Shown here: one piece after another, positions 1 through 9,118 of the stretch
How positions within the stretch are numbered: position 1 is the stretch's first letter
Layout of the letters: each line of letters starts with the position of its first letter
Assembly (NCBI GenBank): GCA_902529795.1
Contig: CABZXY010000005.1
Coordinates: 1-49,400, forward strand
Direction of reading: 5' to 3'
From: an uncultured Alphaproteobacteria bacterium
GTDB taxonomy: Bacteria; Pseudomonadota; Alphaproteobacteria; HIMB59
DNA: 49,400 nucleotides
Made by a program: the position numbers and the translations under genes
Notes under the pieces: generated by a model
Databases searched by the model: none
The model's input: the letters and a program-made list of their open reading frames with translations, nothing else
What the model was told of the DNA's origin: nothing

Positions 1-389
1 TTTATGGAGCAGATGCCATTTTATTAATAGCAAAAATTTTAACAAGAAAACAAATTGAAGACCTTTATCAATTTGCAAATGAATTAAACTTAGATGTTTT
101 AATTGAGATAGAAAGTATTCATGAAATATCAAAAATTAAGAATATTAAAAGTTCTTTAATTGGAATAAATAATAGAAATTTAAAAGAACAAAAGATTAAC
201 ATAGATAAATCAATTAACTTAAGTAATTTAATAAAAAATAAAAACTTTATTGTTAGTGAAAGTGGAATTGATATCAAAAATATTAAAAAAATTAAAGAAG
301 CAACAAATATTAAAACTTTTTTAATTGGAGGGAGTATTTTAAATTCTAGTAAGACACTCAATTATATTAATAAACTTTATAACTCATAA
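1..389 (+). CDS. trpC: Indole-3-glycerol phosphate synthase, 3' part
   Basis: The 5' end lies outside the window; reading starts at base 3 and ends with TAA at 387-389. The visible 128 codons are the second half of a TIM-barrel indole-3-glycerol phosphate synthase, which closes the indole ring in tryptophan synthesis. Recognisable family segments, in order, are GADAILLIA, DVLIEI, IGINNRNL (the phosphate/substrate-binding Asn-Arg-Asn strand), VSESGI and FLIGGSIL. The stop codon shares its last A with the ATG of moaC (TAATG), so the two are translationally coupled. The trpC-moaC-moeA order is common in alphaproteobacteria. The family call is secure from the motifs although the N-terminal half, with its catalytic lysine, is not visible. 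Confidence 0.93.
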   Translation, partial: YGADAILLIAKILTRKQIEDLYQFANELNLDVLIEIESIHEISKIKNIKSSLIGINNRNLKEQKINIDKSINLSNLIKNKNFIVSESGIDIKNIKKIKEATNIKTFLIGGSILNSSKTLNYINKLYNS

Positions 390-853
390 TGACTCTAACT
401 CATTTCAAAAAAAAAAATCAAACTATAGAGATGGTGGATATCTCTAAAAAAAAGAAAACAGCAAGAATAGCTGTTGCTGAGTCTTTAATTAAAATTGATA
501 AAGGTCTTTATCAAGTATTGTTAAATGATCAAAATTTATTTTCTAATTTATGTGCTACAGCTAAAATTGCAGGAGTATTAGCGGCAAAAAATACTTCTCT
601 ACAAATTCCCTTAACTCATCAAGTACCTATTGATCATATTACTATTGAATTTAAATTTTTAGATAATGAATTTTTAAAAATAATATCATCTGTGAAATCA
701 AAATATACCACAGGCCTGGAGATAGAGGCTTTGACAGCCGTCAGCACCTCATCAATAACAGTATTTGATATGTTAAAATCTTATAAAAAAGAAATTATTA
801 TCCAAAATATTCAAATCATAAAAAAAAGAGGTGGGAAAAATAACATTGGATGA
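389..853 (+). CDS. moaC: MoaC-family cyclic pyranopterin monophosphate synthase, divergent active site
   Basis: MoaC works with MoaA to convert GTP into cyclic pyranopterin monophosphate, the first molybdenum-cofactor intermediate. The 154-residue length is normal and the fold markers are present: MVDIS near residue 15, AGVLAAK at 61-67, a His at 77, GLEIEAL around 109-115 and FDMLK at 126-130. Compared with E. coli MoaC, as I recall it, position 51 (catalytic Lys) reads Phe, position 76 (Cys of the LCH motif) reads Thr, and the KTG before the EME motif reads TTG. Asp127 and Lys130 are retained. The gene starts inside the trpC stop and overlaps moeA by 23 nt. The family is clear; whether the enzyme is active is doubtful. 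Confidence 0.85.
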   Translation: MTLTHFKKKNQTIEMVDISKKKKTARIAVAESLIKIDKGLYQVLLNDQNLFSNLCATAKIAGVLAAKNTSLQIPLTHQVPIDHITIEFKFLDNEFLKIISSVKSKYTTGLEIEALTAVSTSSITVFDMLKSYKKEIIIQNIQIIKKRGGKNNIG

Positions 854-1970
854 TATTTTTAATGCAATAAGATTAATTGAAAAATATCTTCCAAAACCGA
901 CTTACACCCTAAAGAAAACAAAATCTCTAACTTGTAAAGATTTAATAAACGACAGATTTGCTCTAAAAGAAAATATACCTCCATATAATCAATCCGCAAT
1001 GGATGGTATAGGAGTTATATCTAAAAAAGATGCTTACATTTTAAAAGGCAAAACACTACTTGATAAATATATTGACTATAAGATTAAAGATAATGAATGT
1101 GTTATCGTTAAAACAGGGTCTCTTATACCAAATTCAATAAAATATATAATTCCAAATGAGTTTTACTATCAAAATAAAAATATATTTCATATTTTTAAAT
1201 ATGATTTTAAAAATACATTCATAAGAAAAAAAGGACATGTTTTTAAATCAGGACAAAAGTTTATCTTAAAAAATACATACTTAAGCAAAAAAGAACTTTT
1301 TACTTATAATTCTTTCAAAAACATAAGTGTAAAAATTAAAAATAATCTTTCTTTTAAAATTATTTCAACTGGAAATGAATTTACAAAAAATCATTTTATA
1401 AATCCTACTAATGCCTCATATTTAGAGAATTATTTAAATTCTCACAATCAAAAAATAGATAAAAATATTCATATTAAAGATGATCAAAAAATTTTAGAAA
1501 AAGAACTCAAAAATAGTAAATCTAATATAACTATTGTCATTGGCGGCACTGGTAAAAGTGAAGATGACTTTGATTTTAGAAATTTTAAGTTATTAGTAGA
1601 TGGTTTAAATTTAAAGCCAGGTAGACCCTTTAAGTCATTTATTAAAAATAAACAAATTTTCTTATTTTTTCCTGGAAATCCATGTTCATCTTTTGTTCTT
1701 ACAAACATTTTAGTCAATTCATTAATTCTTAAATATCAATTTTCAAAAGTTCTTAATTTTGACAATGAAATTGATATTGAGAAGATTAAATTTAATTTTA
1801 ATAGTTTAATGAGAAAATCATTTCTATTTGGATTTATGAAAAGTGATAAAAATATCAAAATATTCAATAATCAAGAAAGTTCAAATATTTCTAATATATT
1901 AAAATCAAATTGCCTTATTTACTTCAATAAGACCAAAAAATTGAGAATTTATAAATTAAATGACAAATAA
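831..1970 (+). CDS. moeA: Molybdopterin molybdenumtransferase MoeA-like protein
   Basis: MoeA inserts molybdate into adenylylated molybdopterin. The 379-codon frame starts with GTG at 831, inside moaC, after an A-rich stretch ending in AGAG; a TTG at 846 is an alternative start. Family landmarks are PPYNQSAMDG near residue 50-60 (usually PxxxNSAMDGYA), VKTGSLIP near residue 97, VIGGTGKSEDD near residue 236 (usually GGxSxGxxD), LKPGRPF near 263 and FFPGNPCSSF near 280 (usually LPGNPVS). The C-terminal MoeA domain is short and divergent. The GGTGKSEDD segment departs from the usual Ser and Gly positions, which matches the divergence of the moaC just upstream. It overlaps lexA by 11 nt. Confidence 0.85.
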   Translation: MGKITLDDIFNAIRLIEKYLPKPTYTLKKTKSLTCKDLINDRFALKENIPPYNQSAMDGIGVISKKDAYILKGKTLLDKYIDYKIKDNECVIVKTGSLIPNSIKYIIPNEFYYQNKNIFHIFKYDFKNTFIRKKGHVFKSGQKFILKNTYLSKKELFTYNSFKNISVKIKNNLSFKIISTGNEFTKNHFINPTNASYLENYLNSHNQKIDKNIHIKDDQKILEKELKNSKSNITIVIGGTGKSEDDFDFRNFKLLVDGLNLKPGRPFKSFIKNKQIFLFFPGNPCSSFVLTNILVNSLILKYQFSKVLNFDNEIDIEKIKFNFNSLMRKSFLFGFMKSDKNIKIFNNQESSNISNILKSNCLIYFNKTKKLRIYKLNDK

Positions 1971-2541
1971 AGCAAAAAAACTATTTGATTTTATTCAAAG
2001 TTATATTCAAAAAAATGGCATAGCTCCTTCCTTTGATGAAATGAAAAACTTTATGGGTTTAAAATCAAAATCATCAATTTTTCAATATTTAGATTATCTT
2101 AAAGAAAATAAATATATCGACAGAGACAAACTTAAATCAAGATCAATAAAACTTAAAAATGAAATTCCTTTGTATCCAGAAATTTCAGCTGGCAAAGCCT
2201 TAGAAGCTGATTTAGCAAATATAGAATATGTTCAATTAGAAAATTTGATTAAAAATAAATCACGAAATTCTTTTGCATGCAAAGTTAATGGTGAGTCAAT
2301 GAATGCTTATGGAATCCAAAATGGAGATATAGTAATACTAGATAGTAATAGCGATTATAAAAAAAATGATATTTGTGCTGTACAAATAGATAACAGCGAA
2401 ATATCTCTAAAAAAAATTGAATTATTAAAAGAAAATATAAAAATATATGGGGATGTTGATAATTTTAAACCAATTACTATAAAAAAAGATAGGGTAAAAA
2501 TAGTAGCAAAAATGATTGGATTAATCAGGAACTATAAATGA
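1960..2541 (+). CDS. lexA: LexA repressor / S24 autopeptidase
   Basis: LexA represses SOS genes and cleaves itself when RecA filaments form. The 193-residue protein has an N-terminal winged helix-turn-helix (residues 1-65, including PSFDEMKNFMGLKS) and a C-terminal S24 peptidase domain. The self-cleavage Ala77-Gly78 bond is present, with the catalytic dyad Ser113 (in VNGESM) and Lys151 (in ISLKK). All parts needed for a working SOS switch are therefore there. The ATG at 1960 lies inside the moeA 3' end and the stop overlaps gltX (ATGA), so no promoter or own operator can fit directly upstream; any autoregulation would have to act at a distant promoter. In many alphaproteobacteria comEC sits between lexA and gltX; here it is missing. 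Confidence 0.95.
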   Translation: MTNKAKKLFDFIQSYIQKNGIAPSFDEMKNFMGLKSKSSIFQYLDYLKENKYIDRDKLKSRSIKLKNEIPLYPEISAGKALEADLANIEYVQLENLIKNKSRNSFACKVNGESMNAYGIQNGDIVILDSNSDYKKNDICAVQIDNSEISLKKIELLKENIKIYGDVDNFKPITIKKDRVKIVAKMIGLIRNYK

Positions 2542-3773
2542 TAAAAACAAGATTTGCACCCTCTCCTACAGGTAACTTTCATATGGGCGGTCTTAGAACA
2601 GCCATTTATAATTATCTATTTGCCAAAAAAAATAACGGTACATTTCTTTTAAGAATCGAAGATACCGATCAAGAAAGATCAAAAAAAGTATTCGAAGAAG
2701 AAATTCTTCAAATATTTAAAATTTTTGAGCTCAATTATGATGAAATCAATTACCAATCTAAAAATATTCAGAAACATAAAGAAATTGTTAATACTTTATT
2801 AGATCAAAATTTAGCATACAAAGAAAATTATGGCCCTTATCGCTTTAAAGTTAATAGAGAAAAAGAATTTTTTGAGTACGAAGACTTAATATTAGGAAAA
2901 ATTAAAATACCTTCAGAAAACATAGAGGACTTTTCAATAGCTAGATCTAATCAATCTCCAACTTTCATTTTATCAAACTTAGTTGACGATCACTTAGATC
3001 AAATTACCCATGTAATTAGAGGTAACGATCATTCAATTAATACTATTAAACAAAAACTTATTGCTGATTCTCTTTCATTTAATCAAATTAAATATGCTCA
3101 TATTCCTCTTATTCATGACTTAAATGGTAAGAAACTTTCTAAAAGAGATAACATAACAAATGTTGATTTTTATTTAAATGAGGGTTTTTTAAAAGAAAGT
3201 ATTTTCAATTTTATCATAAAATTGGGTAATAATTTTAATGATTTGGAATATTTAAATATCAAAGATGCTATAGATAATTTTGAAATTTCAAAAATAGTAT
3301 TATCTCCAGCTAAATTTGATATTAAAAAATTAGAATTTATAAATCAGCATTATTTAAATCAACTTTCATTTCAAGAGTTTAAACTTCATATTAATTCCGA
3401 AAACCTAAAAGCTACTGAAAATTATAATTTAGATATTATTTATAAAGATATTTTATCTAGAATAACATCATCAAAAAAAATAAATGAAGAAATCGAAAAC
3501 TTATTTAATTTTTTCAATAAAAAACAAACTGTTGATCTAAACATACAAGAAAAAAATTTAATTCAAAAAATTTATAAAGCTATTCAAGATTTGCATAATG
3601 AAGAAGATCTTATTGAAGCTCTTGAAAAAAATGATTTATTTTTAAAGAAAATTGGAAAAACTTTGAGAAAAATACTTGTAAATTTTGAATCGAAACTTCC
3701 AATTGATAAATTAATATTCTTTTATGGCATTAGTAATTTTAAAGAAAGATTGTTATTATATCTAAATGATTGA
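2538..3773 (+). CDS. gltX: Glutamyl-tRNA synthetase
   Basis: This class I aminoacyl-tRNA synthetase charges tRNA-Glu, and in many alphaproteobacteria tRNA-Gln as well for later amidation. The class I signatures are clear: [13 protein letters not shown] with His15 standing in the HIGH motif, and KLSKR at residues 199-203 as the KMSKS motif. The nucleotide-binding fold also shows [12 protein letters not shown] near residue 38. At 411 residues it is shorter than the usual 440-480, with the reduction mostly in the C-terminal anticodon-binding part. The ATG overlaps the lexA stop by 4 nt and the 3' end overlaps gltA by 8 nt. The full catalytic domain and the conserved gltX-gltA order argue for a true GltX rather than the short glutamyl-Q synthetase. 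Confidence 0.95.
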   Translation: MIKTRFAPSPTGNFHMGGLRTAIYNYLFAKKNNGTFLLRIEDTDQERSKKVFEEEILQIFKIFELNYDEINYQSKNIQKHKEIVNTLLDQNLAYKENYGPYRFKVNREKEFFEYEDLILGKIKIPSENIEDFSIARSNQSPTFILSNLVDDHLDQITHVIRGNDHSINTIKQKLIADSLSFNQIKYAHIPLIHDLNGKKLSKRDNITNVDFYLNEGFLKESIFNFIIKLGNNFNDLEYLNIKDAIDNFEISKIVLSPAKFDIKKLEFINQHYLNQLSFQEFKLHINSENLKATENYNLDIIYKDILSRITSSKKINEEIENLFNFFNKKQTVDLNIQEKNLIQKIYKAIQDLHNEEDLIEALEKNDLFLKKIGKTLRKILVNFESKLPIDKLIFFYGISNFKERLLLYLND

Positions 3774-5121
3774 TGAAAAAAGATTTAAAATTATAGATAA
3801 CAAAACTGGTAAAGAATACGAATTTGATGGCTTAACTGGTTCAATGGGGCCAAATGTAATTAATATTTCATCTCTCTATAAACAAACAGGACTTTTTACT
3901 TATGACCCAGGTTTTACTTCAACTGCTGCTTGTAATTCAAAAATAACATTTATTGATGGTGAGAAAGGCATACTTCAATACAGGGGTTATCCAATTGAAG
4001 ATCTGGCAAATCATAGTACTCACCTAGAGGTATGTTATTTACTTCTTCATGGCGAACTTCCATCAGAAACTGATAAAAATGAATTTGAAAATATTATTAA
4101 GAATCATACTTTATTAAATGAGCAAATAACTCAGTTTTACAGAGGATTTAGAAGAGATGCCCATCCGATGGCAATGATGATTGGAATAGTTGGGGCTTTA
4201 TCATCTTTTTATCATGACTCTCTAAATATCGAAGATCCAGAGCATCGAATGATAGCTACTCATAGGCTTCTAGCTAAAATACCAACAATTGCTGCTATGG
4301 CTTATAAATATTCAGTTGGTCAACCATTTGTTTATCCATTAAATAAACTTAATTATGCAGAAAATTTTTTACATATGTGTTTTGCTACACCTGCTGAAGA
4401 ATATGAAATTAATCCATTATACTCAAAAATAATGGATCAAATATTTATTCTTCACGCTGATCATGAACAAAATGCTTCTACTTCAACAGTTAGAACCGCA
4501 GGTTCATCTTTGGCTAATCCGTATGCATGTTTGTCTACAGGAATATCATCTCTATGGGGTAAATCACATGGTGGAGCGAATGAAGCTGTCATAGATATGA
4601 TAAATGAAATAGTAAATAATGACTTAAAACCTAAAGATTTCATCGAAGAAGTAAAAAATAAGAAAAATAAAATAAGACTAATGGGTTTTGGACACAGAGT
4701 TTACAAAAGCTACGATCCCAGAGCGAAGGTACTGAAAAAAAGTACAGAGGATTTATTTAAAGAATTAAAACTAAAATCTAAAGAGTTGGAAATAGCAAAA
4801 GAAATAGAAGAATTGGCTTTAAATGATAATTATTTTAAAGAAAAAAATCTTTATCCAAATGTTGATTTCTACTCTGGAATTCTATTAAAGGCTCTTGAGA
4901 TACCTACTTCTATGTTTACACCTATTTTTGCAGTAGGAAGAACAGTAGGATGGCTCTCACAGTGGAAAGAAATGATAGAGGATAATGAATTTAAAATCAC
5001 ACGACCAAGACAACTTTACACAGGAGAGAAAGATAAAAAATACAAAGGTGTTGGAGATAGAGAAAAGAAATCTATATTTAACCTCCTCTGGCTTAAGAAG
5101 ACTTTTTTAAATAATCAATAA
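3766..5121 (+). CDS. gltA: Citrate synthase (type I)
   Basis: Condenses oxaloacetate and acetyl-CoA to citrate, entry to the TCA cycle. The 451-residue protein is full length. The catalytic residues are in place: His268 in KSHGGANEA, His310 in GFGHRVY and Asp367 in NVDFYSG, matching E. coli His264, His305 and Asp362. The N-terminal extension with [18 protein letters not shown] is typical of the larger proteobacterial hexameric enzymes. It is the last gene of the plus-strand cluster; its final 29 nt overlap the 3' end of lpxB on the other strand, so the two transcripts must run into each other. I see no hairpin terminator here. Confidence 0.97.
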   Translation: MIDEKRFKIIDNKTGKEYEFDGLTGSMGPNVINISSLYKQTGLFTYDPGFTSTAACNSKITFIDGEKGILQYRGYPIEDLANHSTHLEVCYLLLHGELPSETDKNEFENIIKNHTLLNEQITQFYRGFRRDAHPMAMMIGIVGALSSFYHDSLNIEDPEHRMIATHRLLAKIPTIAAMAYKYSVGQPFVYPLNKLNYAENFLHMCFATPAEEYEINPLYSKIMDQIFILHADHEQNASTSTVRTAGSSLANPYACLSTGISSLWGKSHGGANEAVIDMINEIVNNDLKPKDFIEEVKNKKNKIRLMGFGHRVYKSYDPRAKVLKKSTEDLFKELKLKSKELEIAKEIEELALNDNYFKEKNLYPNVDFYSGILLKALEIPTSMFTPIFAVGRTVGWLSQWKEMIEDNEFKITRPRQLYTGEKDKKYKGVGDREKKSIFNLLWLKKTFLNNQ

Positions 5122-6178
5122 TAATATCTGGTTTAATTTCTTGTATATTAGATTTTTTTAAAGACTCTATCATTGAGTTGGTATAATCATAAAATTTAAC
5201 TTTATTATTAAACAAACGCTCAAATTCATTTGTTAAAATACTATGATTAAAATTTGATTGTATAAACTCCATTATATATAATTTTTTATTGAATATATTG
5301 ATCAGAGATAAATAATTAGATTTAACAAATATTTTAAAAATTAAATAATTAAGCCAATTAGCCTTATAAAATACAAAGTGTGGAATATGAGAAAAGCTAA
5401 GTTCTAAATGAACAGTGCCAGAACAAGCGAAAGCGAAATCTAATTTTGATAAACTATTATAATACTCACTGTTATTCAAAATAAATTGATAATTTTTTGA
5501 TTTAAAACTTTTTTTAACTAGAGTTTTAAATTCCTTGGTTACATAAAACTGAAAATTAAAATCATCTAATTTTTTTAAATCATTAATTAAATTATTTATT
5601 ATTGGAATATTGTATGAAATTTCTTGATATCTGCTTCCTAAGAAAATGCCAATGTTTTTAATTGGGTATTTATTTCTTTTATTTAATACAATATTATTTA
5701 ATAAAGGATGACCAATATAAGAATATTTTTTTTTATCGTAAAATTTTCTTTCAACTTCAAAAATTGAAAAAATATGGTCAAAATATTTATTTATAAATTT
5801 TGCTTTATTTTTTTTCCATATAAAAACAGAAGGGCCTATGAATTGACAATATTTAGTAGAATTTTTTCGAAATTTATTAAGATAAAATTTTGAAAAATCA
5901 AATGAGTCTATAAAAAAAATATGGCTGAAATTATTATTTTTTTCAATTAAATTTAAAGAATTTCTCAAACTAAATATATAAGGCAGATTTTTTATAATAT
6001 CGATAAATCCCATTAAAGATTTGATTTTAATATTAGTTAAGTCTTTAAAAGGTAAATTTTCTTCAGACATGCCATATGTATAGAATTTATCAATATTATT
6101 TTGAAAAAAATGGTTCTTTAGTACGACCTTTAAATTTTCTCTAGCAGATTGTTCTAAAGTGACAAATAATATTTTCAA
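5093..6178 (-). CDS. lpxB: Lipid-A-disaccharide synthase, divergent N-terminus
   Basis: LpxB joins UDP-2,3-diacylglucosamine and lipid X into the lipid A disaccharide. It is a GT19-type GT-B glycosyltransferase of 361 residues. Supporting segments are [12 protein letters not shown] near 55-66, IDSFDF at 90-95 (Asp near position 98 of other LpxBs), a GPSVFIW stretch at 115-121 (usually PSVWAW), SYIGHPLLN, the LGSRYQE loop with Arg183 (usually PGSRxxE), and [10 protein letters not shown]. The normally invariant N-terminal GExSGD loop is replaced by LEQSAREN, so identification rests on the C-terminal half and on context. The start is TTG at 6178, immediately after the lpxI stop. It is last in the lipid A cluster and its 3' end overlaps convergent gltA. 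Confidence 0.85.
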   Translation of the reverse strand: MKILFVTLEQSARENLKVVLKNHFFQNNIDKFYTYGMSEENLPFKDLTNIKIKSLMGFIDIIKNLPYIFSLRNSLNLIEKNNNFSHIFFIDSFDFSKFYLNKFRKNSTKYCQFIGPSVFIWKKNKAKFINKYFDHIFSIFEVERKFYDKKKYSYIGHPLLNNIVLNKRNKYPIKNIGIFLGSRYQEISYNIPIINNLINDLKKLDDFNFQFYVTKEFKTLVKKSFKSKNYQFILNNSEYYNSLSKLDFAFACSGTVHLELSFSHIPHFVFYKANWLNYLIFKIFVKSNYLSLINIFNKKLYIMEFIQSNFNHSILTNEFERLFNNKVKFYDYTNSMIESLKKSNIQEIKPDIIIDYLKKSS

Positions 6179-6994
6179 TTAAATTACTATTAGGCTTAAT
6201 TTTGATTTATTGATATTTTTGATAAATGAGCTTTTATTTGAAATAATAATATTTTTATTTAAAAGACAAATAGCTTTAAAATTGAATTTAATTAACAAAT
6301 TTAAGGTTTGATTTCCAATAATAGGAAAATCTATTTCATTTATTTGATTTTTTTTTATAGATTTTATAAATATTAAATTTTTAAATTGTTTATCTAGTTT
6401 TTTAAATTTATTTATCATATGGTCAGTTCCAAATATATCTTCAATTGTAATAATTCTATTGCCATCCATAACTAAAGACTGAGATAAATTAAGAGAAAAA
6501 ATTTTTTTAATAATTAATGAGTTTTTTAAAACATATTCATATATTTTTTTATGATCTTTTCTTAACCTTTGATCATTATAATTTATTAAAAATTTATTAA
6601 AAATAATTTTTTGAGACAGTAATTTTAGGTTTTTACTTTCAATGAATTTTTTAAGAATTTTTGATTGATTGTTAATATCATTTGAAAAAAAGTTTTTCGT
6701 TAAAATTAATTTTGAAGTTAAAGAAAGTTTTAATTCATTTATCGGTGGCAAATTTATATATCCAATAATTAATAAATCTTTAATTTGTCTTTTTTTTATA
6801 AATATAATTAATTTTTCTATGTCTCTGATATCAAAATAAGTAATTATATCTTTATAAAATTTAGATATTTTGGAATTATGGGATAAAAGAATTATATGAT
6901 TTAATCTTTTTTTGCTACTTATAAAGTTTGCTGCTTCAAAAGCAAAATCACCTGATCCTGCTATGATAATTATTTCATTTTTGTATGTGGCCAA
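6179..6994 (-). CDS. lpxI: UDP-2,3-diacylglucosamine pyrophosphatase LpxI
   Basis: LpxI hydrolyses UDP-2,3-diacylglucosamine to lipid X and UMP, between LpxD and LpxB in lipid A synthesis; many alphaproteobacteria use it in place of LpxH. The 271-residue protein opens with IIIAGSGDFAFEAA, the glycine-rich start of the LpxI N domain. The C domain carries DGNRIITIEDIFGTDHMI near residues 178-195 (usually EGTDxMI) and the IDFPIIGNQT segment near 222. Lys/Ile/Phe-rich divergence is heavy, so the match is by motif and by position between lpxA and lpxB. The start is a TTG at 6994 overlapping the lpxA stop by 20 nt. The stop is directly followed by the TTG of lpxB. Confidence 0.85.
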   Translation of the reverse strand: MATYKNEIIIIAGSGDFAFEAANFISSKKRLNHIILLSHNSKISKFYKDIITYFDIRDIEKLIIFIKKRQIKDLLIIGYINLPPINELKLSLTSKLILTKNFFSNDINNQSKILKKFIESKNLKLLSQKIIFNKFLINYNDQRLRKDHKKIYEYVLKNSLIIKKIFSLNLSQSLVMDGNRIITIEDIFGTDHMINKFKKLDKQFKNLIFIKSIKKNQINEIDFPIIGNQTLNLLIKFNFKAICLLNKNIIISNKSSFIKNINKSKLSLIVI

Positions 6995-7730
6995 GTTTTT
7001 GATTTAATATCTTATTATAATCTATAAATACAGAGTCGACTTTATTATCATTATCTAGCTCAATTCCATTAATGTACTGATCATGAATATTGCTAATTCT
7101 ATTTATTTCTACTTTATCAAAATTTTTTCTTCTAATCCCAACCAAATTAAGCCCTCTAAGTTTAGCTCTATTTCCAATAGCTAGGCTAAATGGTAAGACG
7201 TTTTTATCTATACCGCTCATTCCCCCTATCATTGAATATGATCCTATAGTTACATACTGTATAATTGCTGATAAACCACCTATAACTACGTTATTCATAA
7301 TATTCACATGGCCACCCAAAGTAACTTGATTAACAAAAATATTATTATTTTCTATTTGGCAGTCATGAGCTATGTGAACACCAGTCATAAATAAGTTATT
7401 GTTTTGAATATTTGTTTTCATCCCACCGTATCTAGTTCCCTTACTTATAGTGACGTTTTCTCTAAAAATATTACCATCTCCTATATTTAAAAAGCTTTCT
7501 TCTCCTTTAAATTTTAGGTCCTGAGGATCACATCCTATGTGAGAAAATGGATAGAATGTATTATTTTTACCAATGGTTGTGTTTCCAGATACTACAACGT
7601 GTGATTTGAGCTCTGTATTCTCATCAATAGAAATATTTCCATTTAAATAACAATGAGGACCTATTTTTACGTTATTATTTATACTAACGTTATCAGAAAC
7701 AATGCTACTGGGATGTATTTGGTACGTCAT
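6975..7730 (-). CDS. lpxA: UDP-N-acetylglucosamine acyltransferase LpxA
   Basis: Transfers a 3-hydroxyacyl chain from ACP to UDP-GlcNAc, the first lipid A step, in the cytoplasm. The 251-residue chain is a left-handed parallel beta-helix of hexapeptide repeats (residues ~4-185) followed by a helical C-terminal region. The catalytic His lies in VHIAHDCQ around residue 120 (E. coli His125), and GNRAKLRGLNLVG, the family marker after the helix, is well kept. The ATG at 7730 overlaps the fabZ stop by 26 nt. The order lpxD-fabZ-lpxA-lpxI-lpxB is the normal alphaproteobacterial lipid A block, so the organism very likely makes lipid A despite the divergence of LpxB. Confidence 0.95.
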   Translation of the reverse strand: MTYQIHPSSIVSDNVSINNNVKIGPHCYLNGNISIDENTELKSHVVVSGNTTIGKNNTFYPFSHIGCDPQDLKFKGEESFLNIGDGNIFRENVTISKGTRYGGMKTNIQNNNLFMTGVHIAHDCQIENNNIFVNQVTLGGHVNIMNNVVIGGLSAIIQYVTIGSYSMIGGMSGIDKNVLPFSLAIGNRAKLRGLNLVGIRRKNFDKVEINRISNIHDQYINGIELDNDNKVDSVFIDYNKILNQKLGHIQK

Positions 7731-8154
7731 GAATCATTGCTGAGAATACACATTGAGCATGTATAACATCATTTACAATGCATTGACCTTCAAATTTGTA
7801 AACATTTTTTACTTTATTTAATCTATTTACTTTTAAGTTTAATACATCTCCAGGAGTAACGGGTTTTCTAAATTTACATTTGTCTATAGTCATGAATGAA
7901 ACACCAGGATTATTCATTTCTTCTATTAATTTAATAGCTACTGCAAAACATGCTGTTTGTACTATTGATTCTATGACTAAAACTCCAGGCATAAGGGGTC
8001 TGCCTGGAAAATGTCCATTAAAAAAGGGCTCATTAATAGTGACACATTTAATTGCATGGGCACTTACATCTGGGGTACAGTCTATTACCTTATCTATAAG
8101 AAGGAATGGGTATCTATGAGGTAGTATTCTTTTAATTTCATTAATATCATACAT
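7705..8154 (-). CDS. fabZ: (3R)-hydroxyacyl-ACP dehydratase FabZ
   Basis: Dehydrates 3-hydroxyacyl-ACP during fatty-acid elongation and so competes with LpxA and LpxD for hydroxyacyl-ACP. The 149-residue hot-dog fold protein has the RYPFLLID start and the active-site helix NGHFPGRPLMPGVLVIES, with catalytic His in GHFPG and Glu in VIES. It starts with ATG, overlaps lpxD by 8 nt and lpxA by 26 nt, which makes translational coupling across the lipid A block likely. Length and motifs are entirely normal. Confidence 0.97.
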   Translation of the reverse strand: MYDINEIKRILPHRYPFLLIDKVIDCTPDVSAHAIKCVTINEPFFNGHFPGRPLMPGVLVIESIVQTACFAVAIKLIEEMNNPGVSFMTIDKCKFRKPVTPGDVLNLKVNRLNKVKNVYKFEGQCIVNDVIHAQCVFSAMIHDVPNTSQ

Positions 8155-9118
8155 TTTTAAGTTTAATTATTGATCTTTTCCATTCTTTTATATCACTAGC
8201 TGGAAAACCAGCAACAGTAGAGTTATCTTTAATATTTTTTGTAACACCACTTTTCGCAGCAACAATTACATTATTTCCTAATTTTATATGTCCAGCAAAA
8301 CCAGATTGGCCTCCTGATGTAAAATTATTACCAATTATAGTGCTTCCAGATACTCCAGATTGAGCAGCAACACATGCGTTGTCACCGATCTCAACGTTAT
8401 GACCTAAATGTATTAAATTGTCTAACATGCAATTTTTTCCCAGGTAGGTATAGTCAATTTTTCCCCTATCTATAGTACAATTAGAACCTATACGGCAATT
8501 ATTATTTATAAATACTATTCCGATGTGAGGATTTAAATTTTTCACACCTCTATTGTTAAAAGGGAAACCAAAACCACTAGAACCAATAGTTGTATTATCA
8601 CCAATAATTACGTTATCTCGAATAATTGAATTTTTAATAACAACATTATTTTTAATTATACAATTCTTACCAATTTTGACACCTCTTCCAATAAAACAAT
8701 TTTTACCTATATTGACAGACTCATCTATGGAAGAAAATTTTGAAATATAGGAGCCATTATTTAGATCTAAATCATCTTTAAAATCTATTAAATCTTCATG
8801 AAAATATAATTCATTAATTATTTGATTGTATGATTCATTAAAATTGTTAGTAAGAATTACATTTTTATAAAGATCGATATTTTTTTTTTCATTAGTAACA
8901 ATCAAGATATCTTTAAAATTAATTTCATTAGTTTTATTTATTCTATCTAGAAACAAAATAGAGTTTTGTTTTAATATTTTTAAAGATGAAATATCTTCAA
9001 TATCAAAATTTTTTGAAAATGTCTGATGTATTATATACTTAGATAATAGGCTTAATACTTTTTCGACATTTAAATTATTTCTTTTAGGAAAAAAATCATA
9101 TCTGTCAAAATTAATCAT
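8147..9118 (-). CDS. lpxD: UDP-3-O-(3-hydroxyacyl)glucosamine N-acyltransferase LpxD
   Basis: Adds the second hydroxyacyl chain in lipid A synthesis. The 323-residue protein has an N-terminal uridine-binding domain (about residues 1-115, poorly conserved) followed by hexapeptide-repeat beta-helix. Diagnostic segments are IGSSGFGF near 180, CTIDRGKIDYTYLG near 213-226 and HLGHNVEIGDN near 237, which holds the catalytic His (E. coli His239). The C-terminal part reads AAKSGVTKNI and AGFPASDIKEWKR. The ATG shares its position with the end of bamA, since the two genes meet at base 9118. No skp/ompH gene lies between bamA and lpxD, unlike in many Proteobacteria. Confidence 0.95.
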   Translation of the reverse strand: MINFDRYDFFPKRNNLNVEKVLSLLSKYIIHQTFSKNFDIEDISSLKILKQNSILFLDRINKTNEINFKDILIVTNEKKNIDLYKNVILTNNFNESYNQIINELYFHEDLIDFKDDLDLNNGSYISKFSSIDESVNIGKNCFIGRGVKIGKNCIIKNNVVIKNSIIRDNVIIGDNTTIGSSGFGFPFNNRGVKNLNPHIGIVFINNNCRIGSNCTIDRGKIDYTYLGKNCMLDNLIHLGHNVEIGDNACVAAQSGVSGSTIIGNNFTSGGQSGFAGHIKLGNNVIVAAKSGVTKNIKDNSTVAGFPASDIKEWKRSIIKLKNV

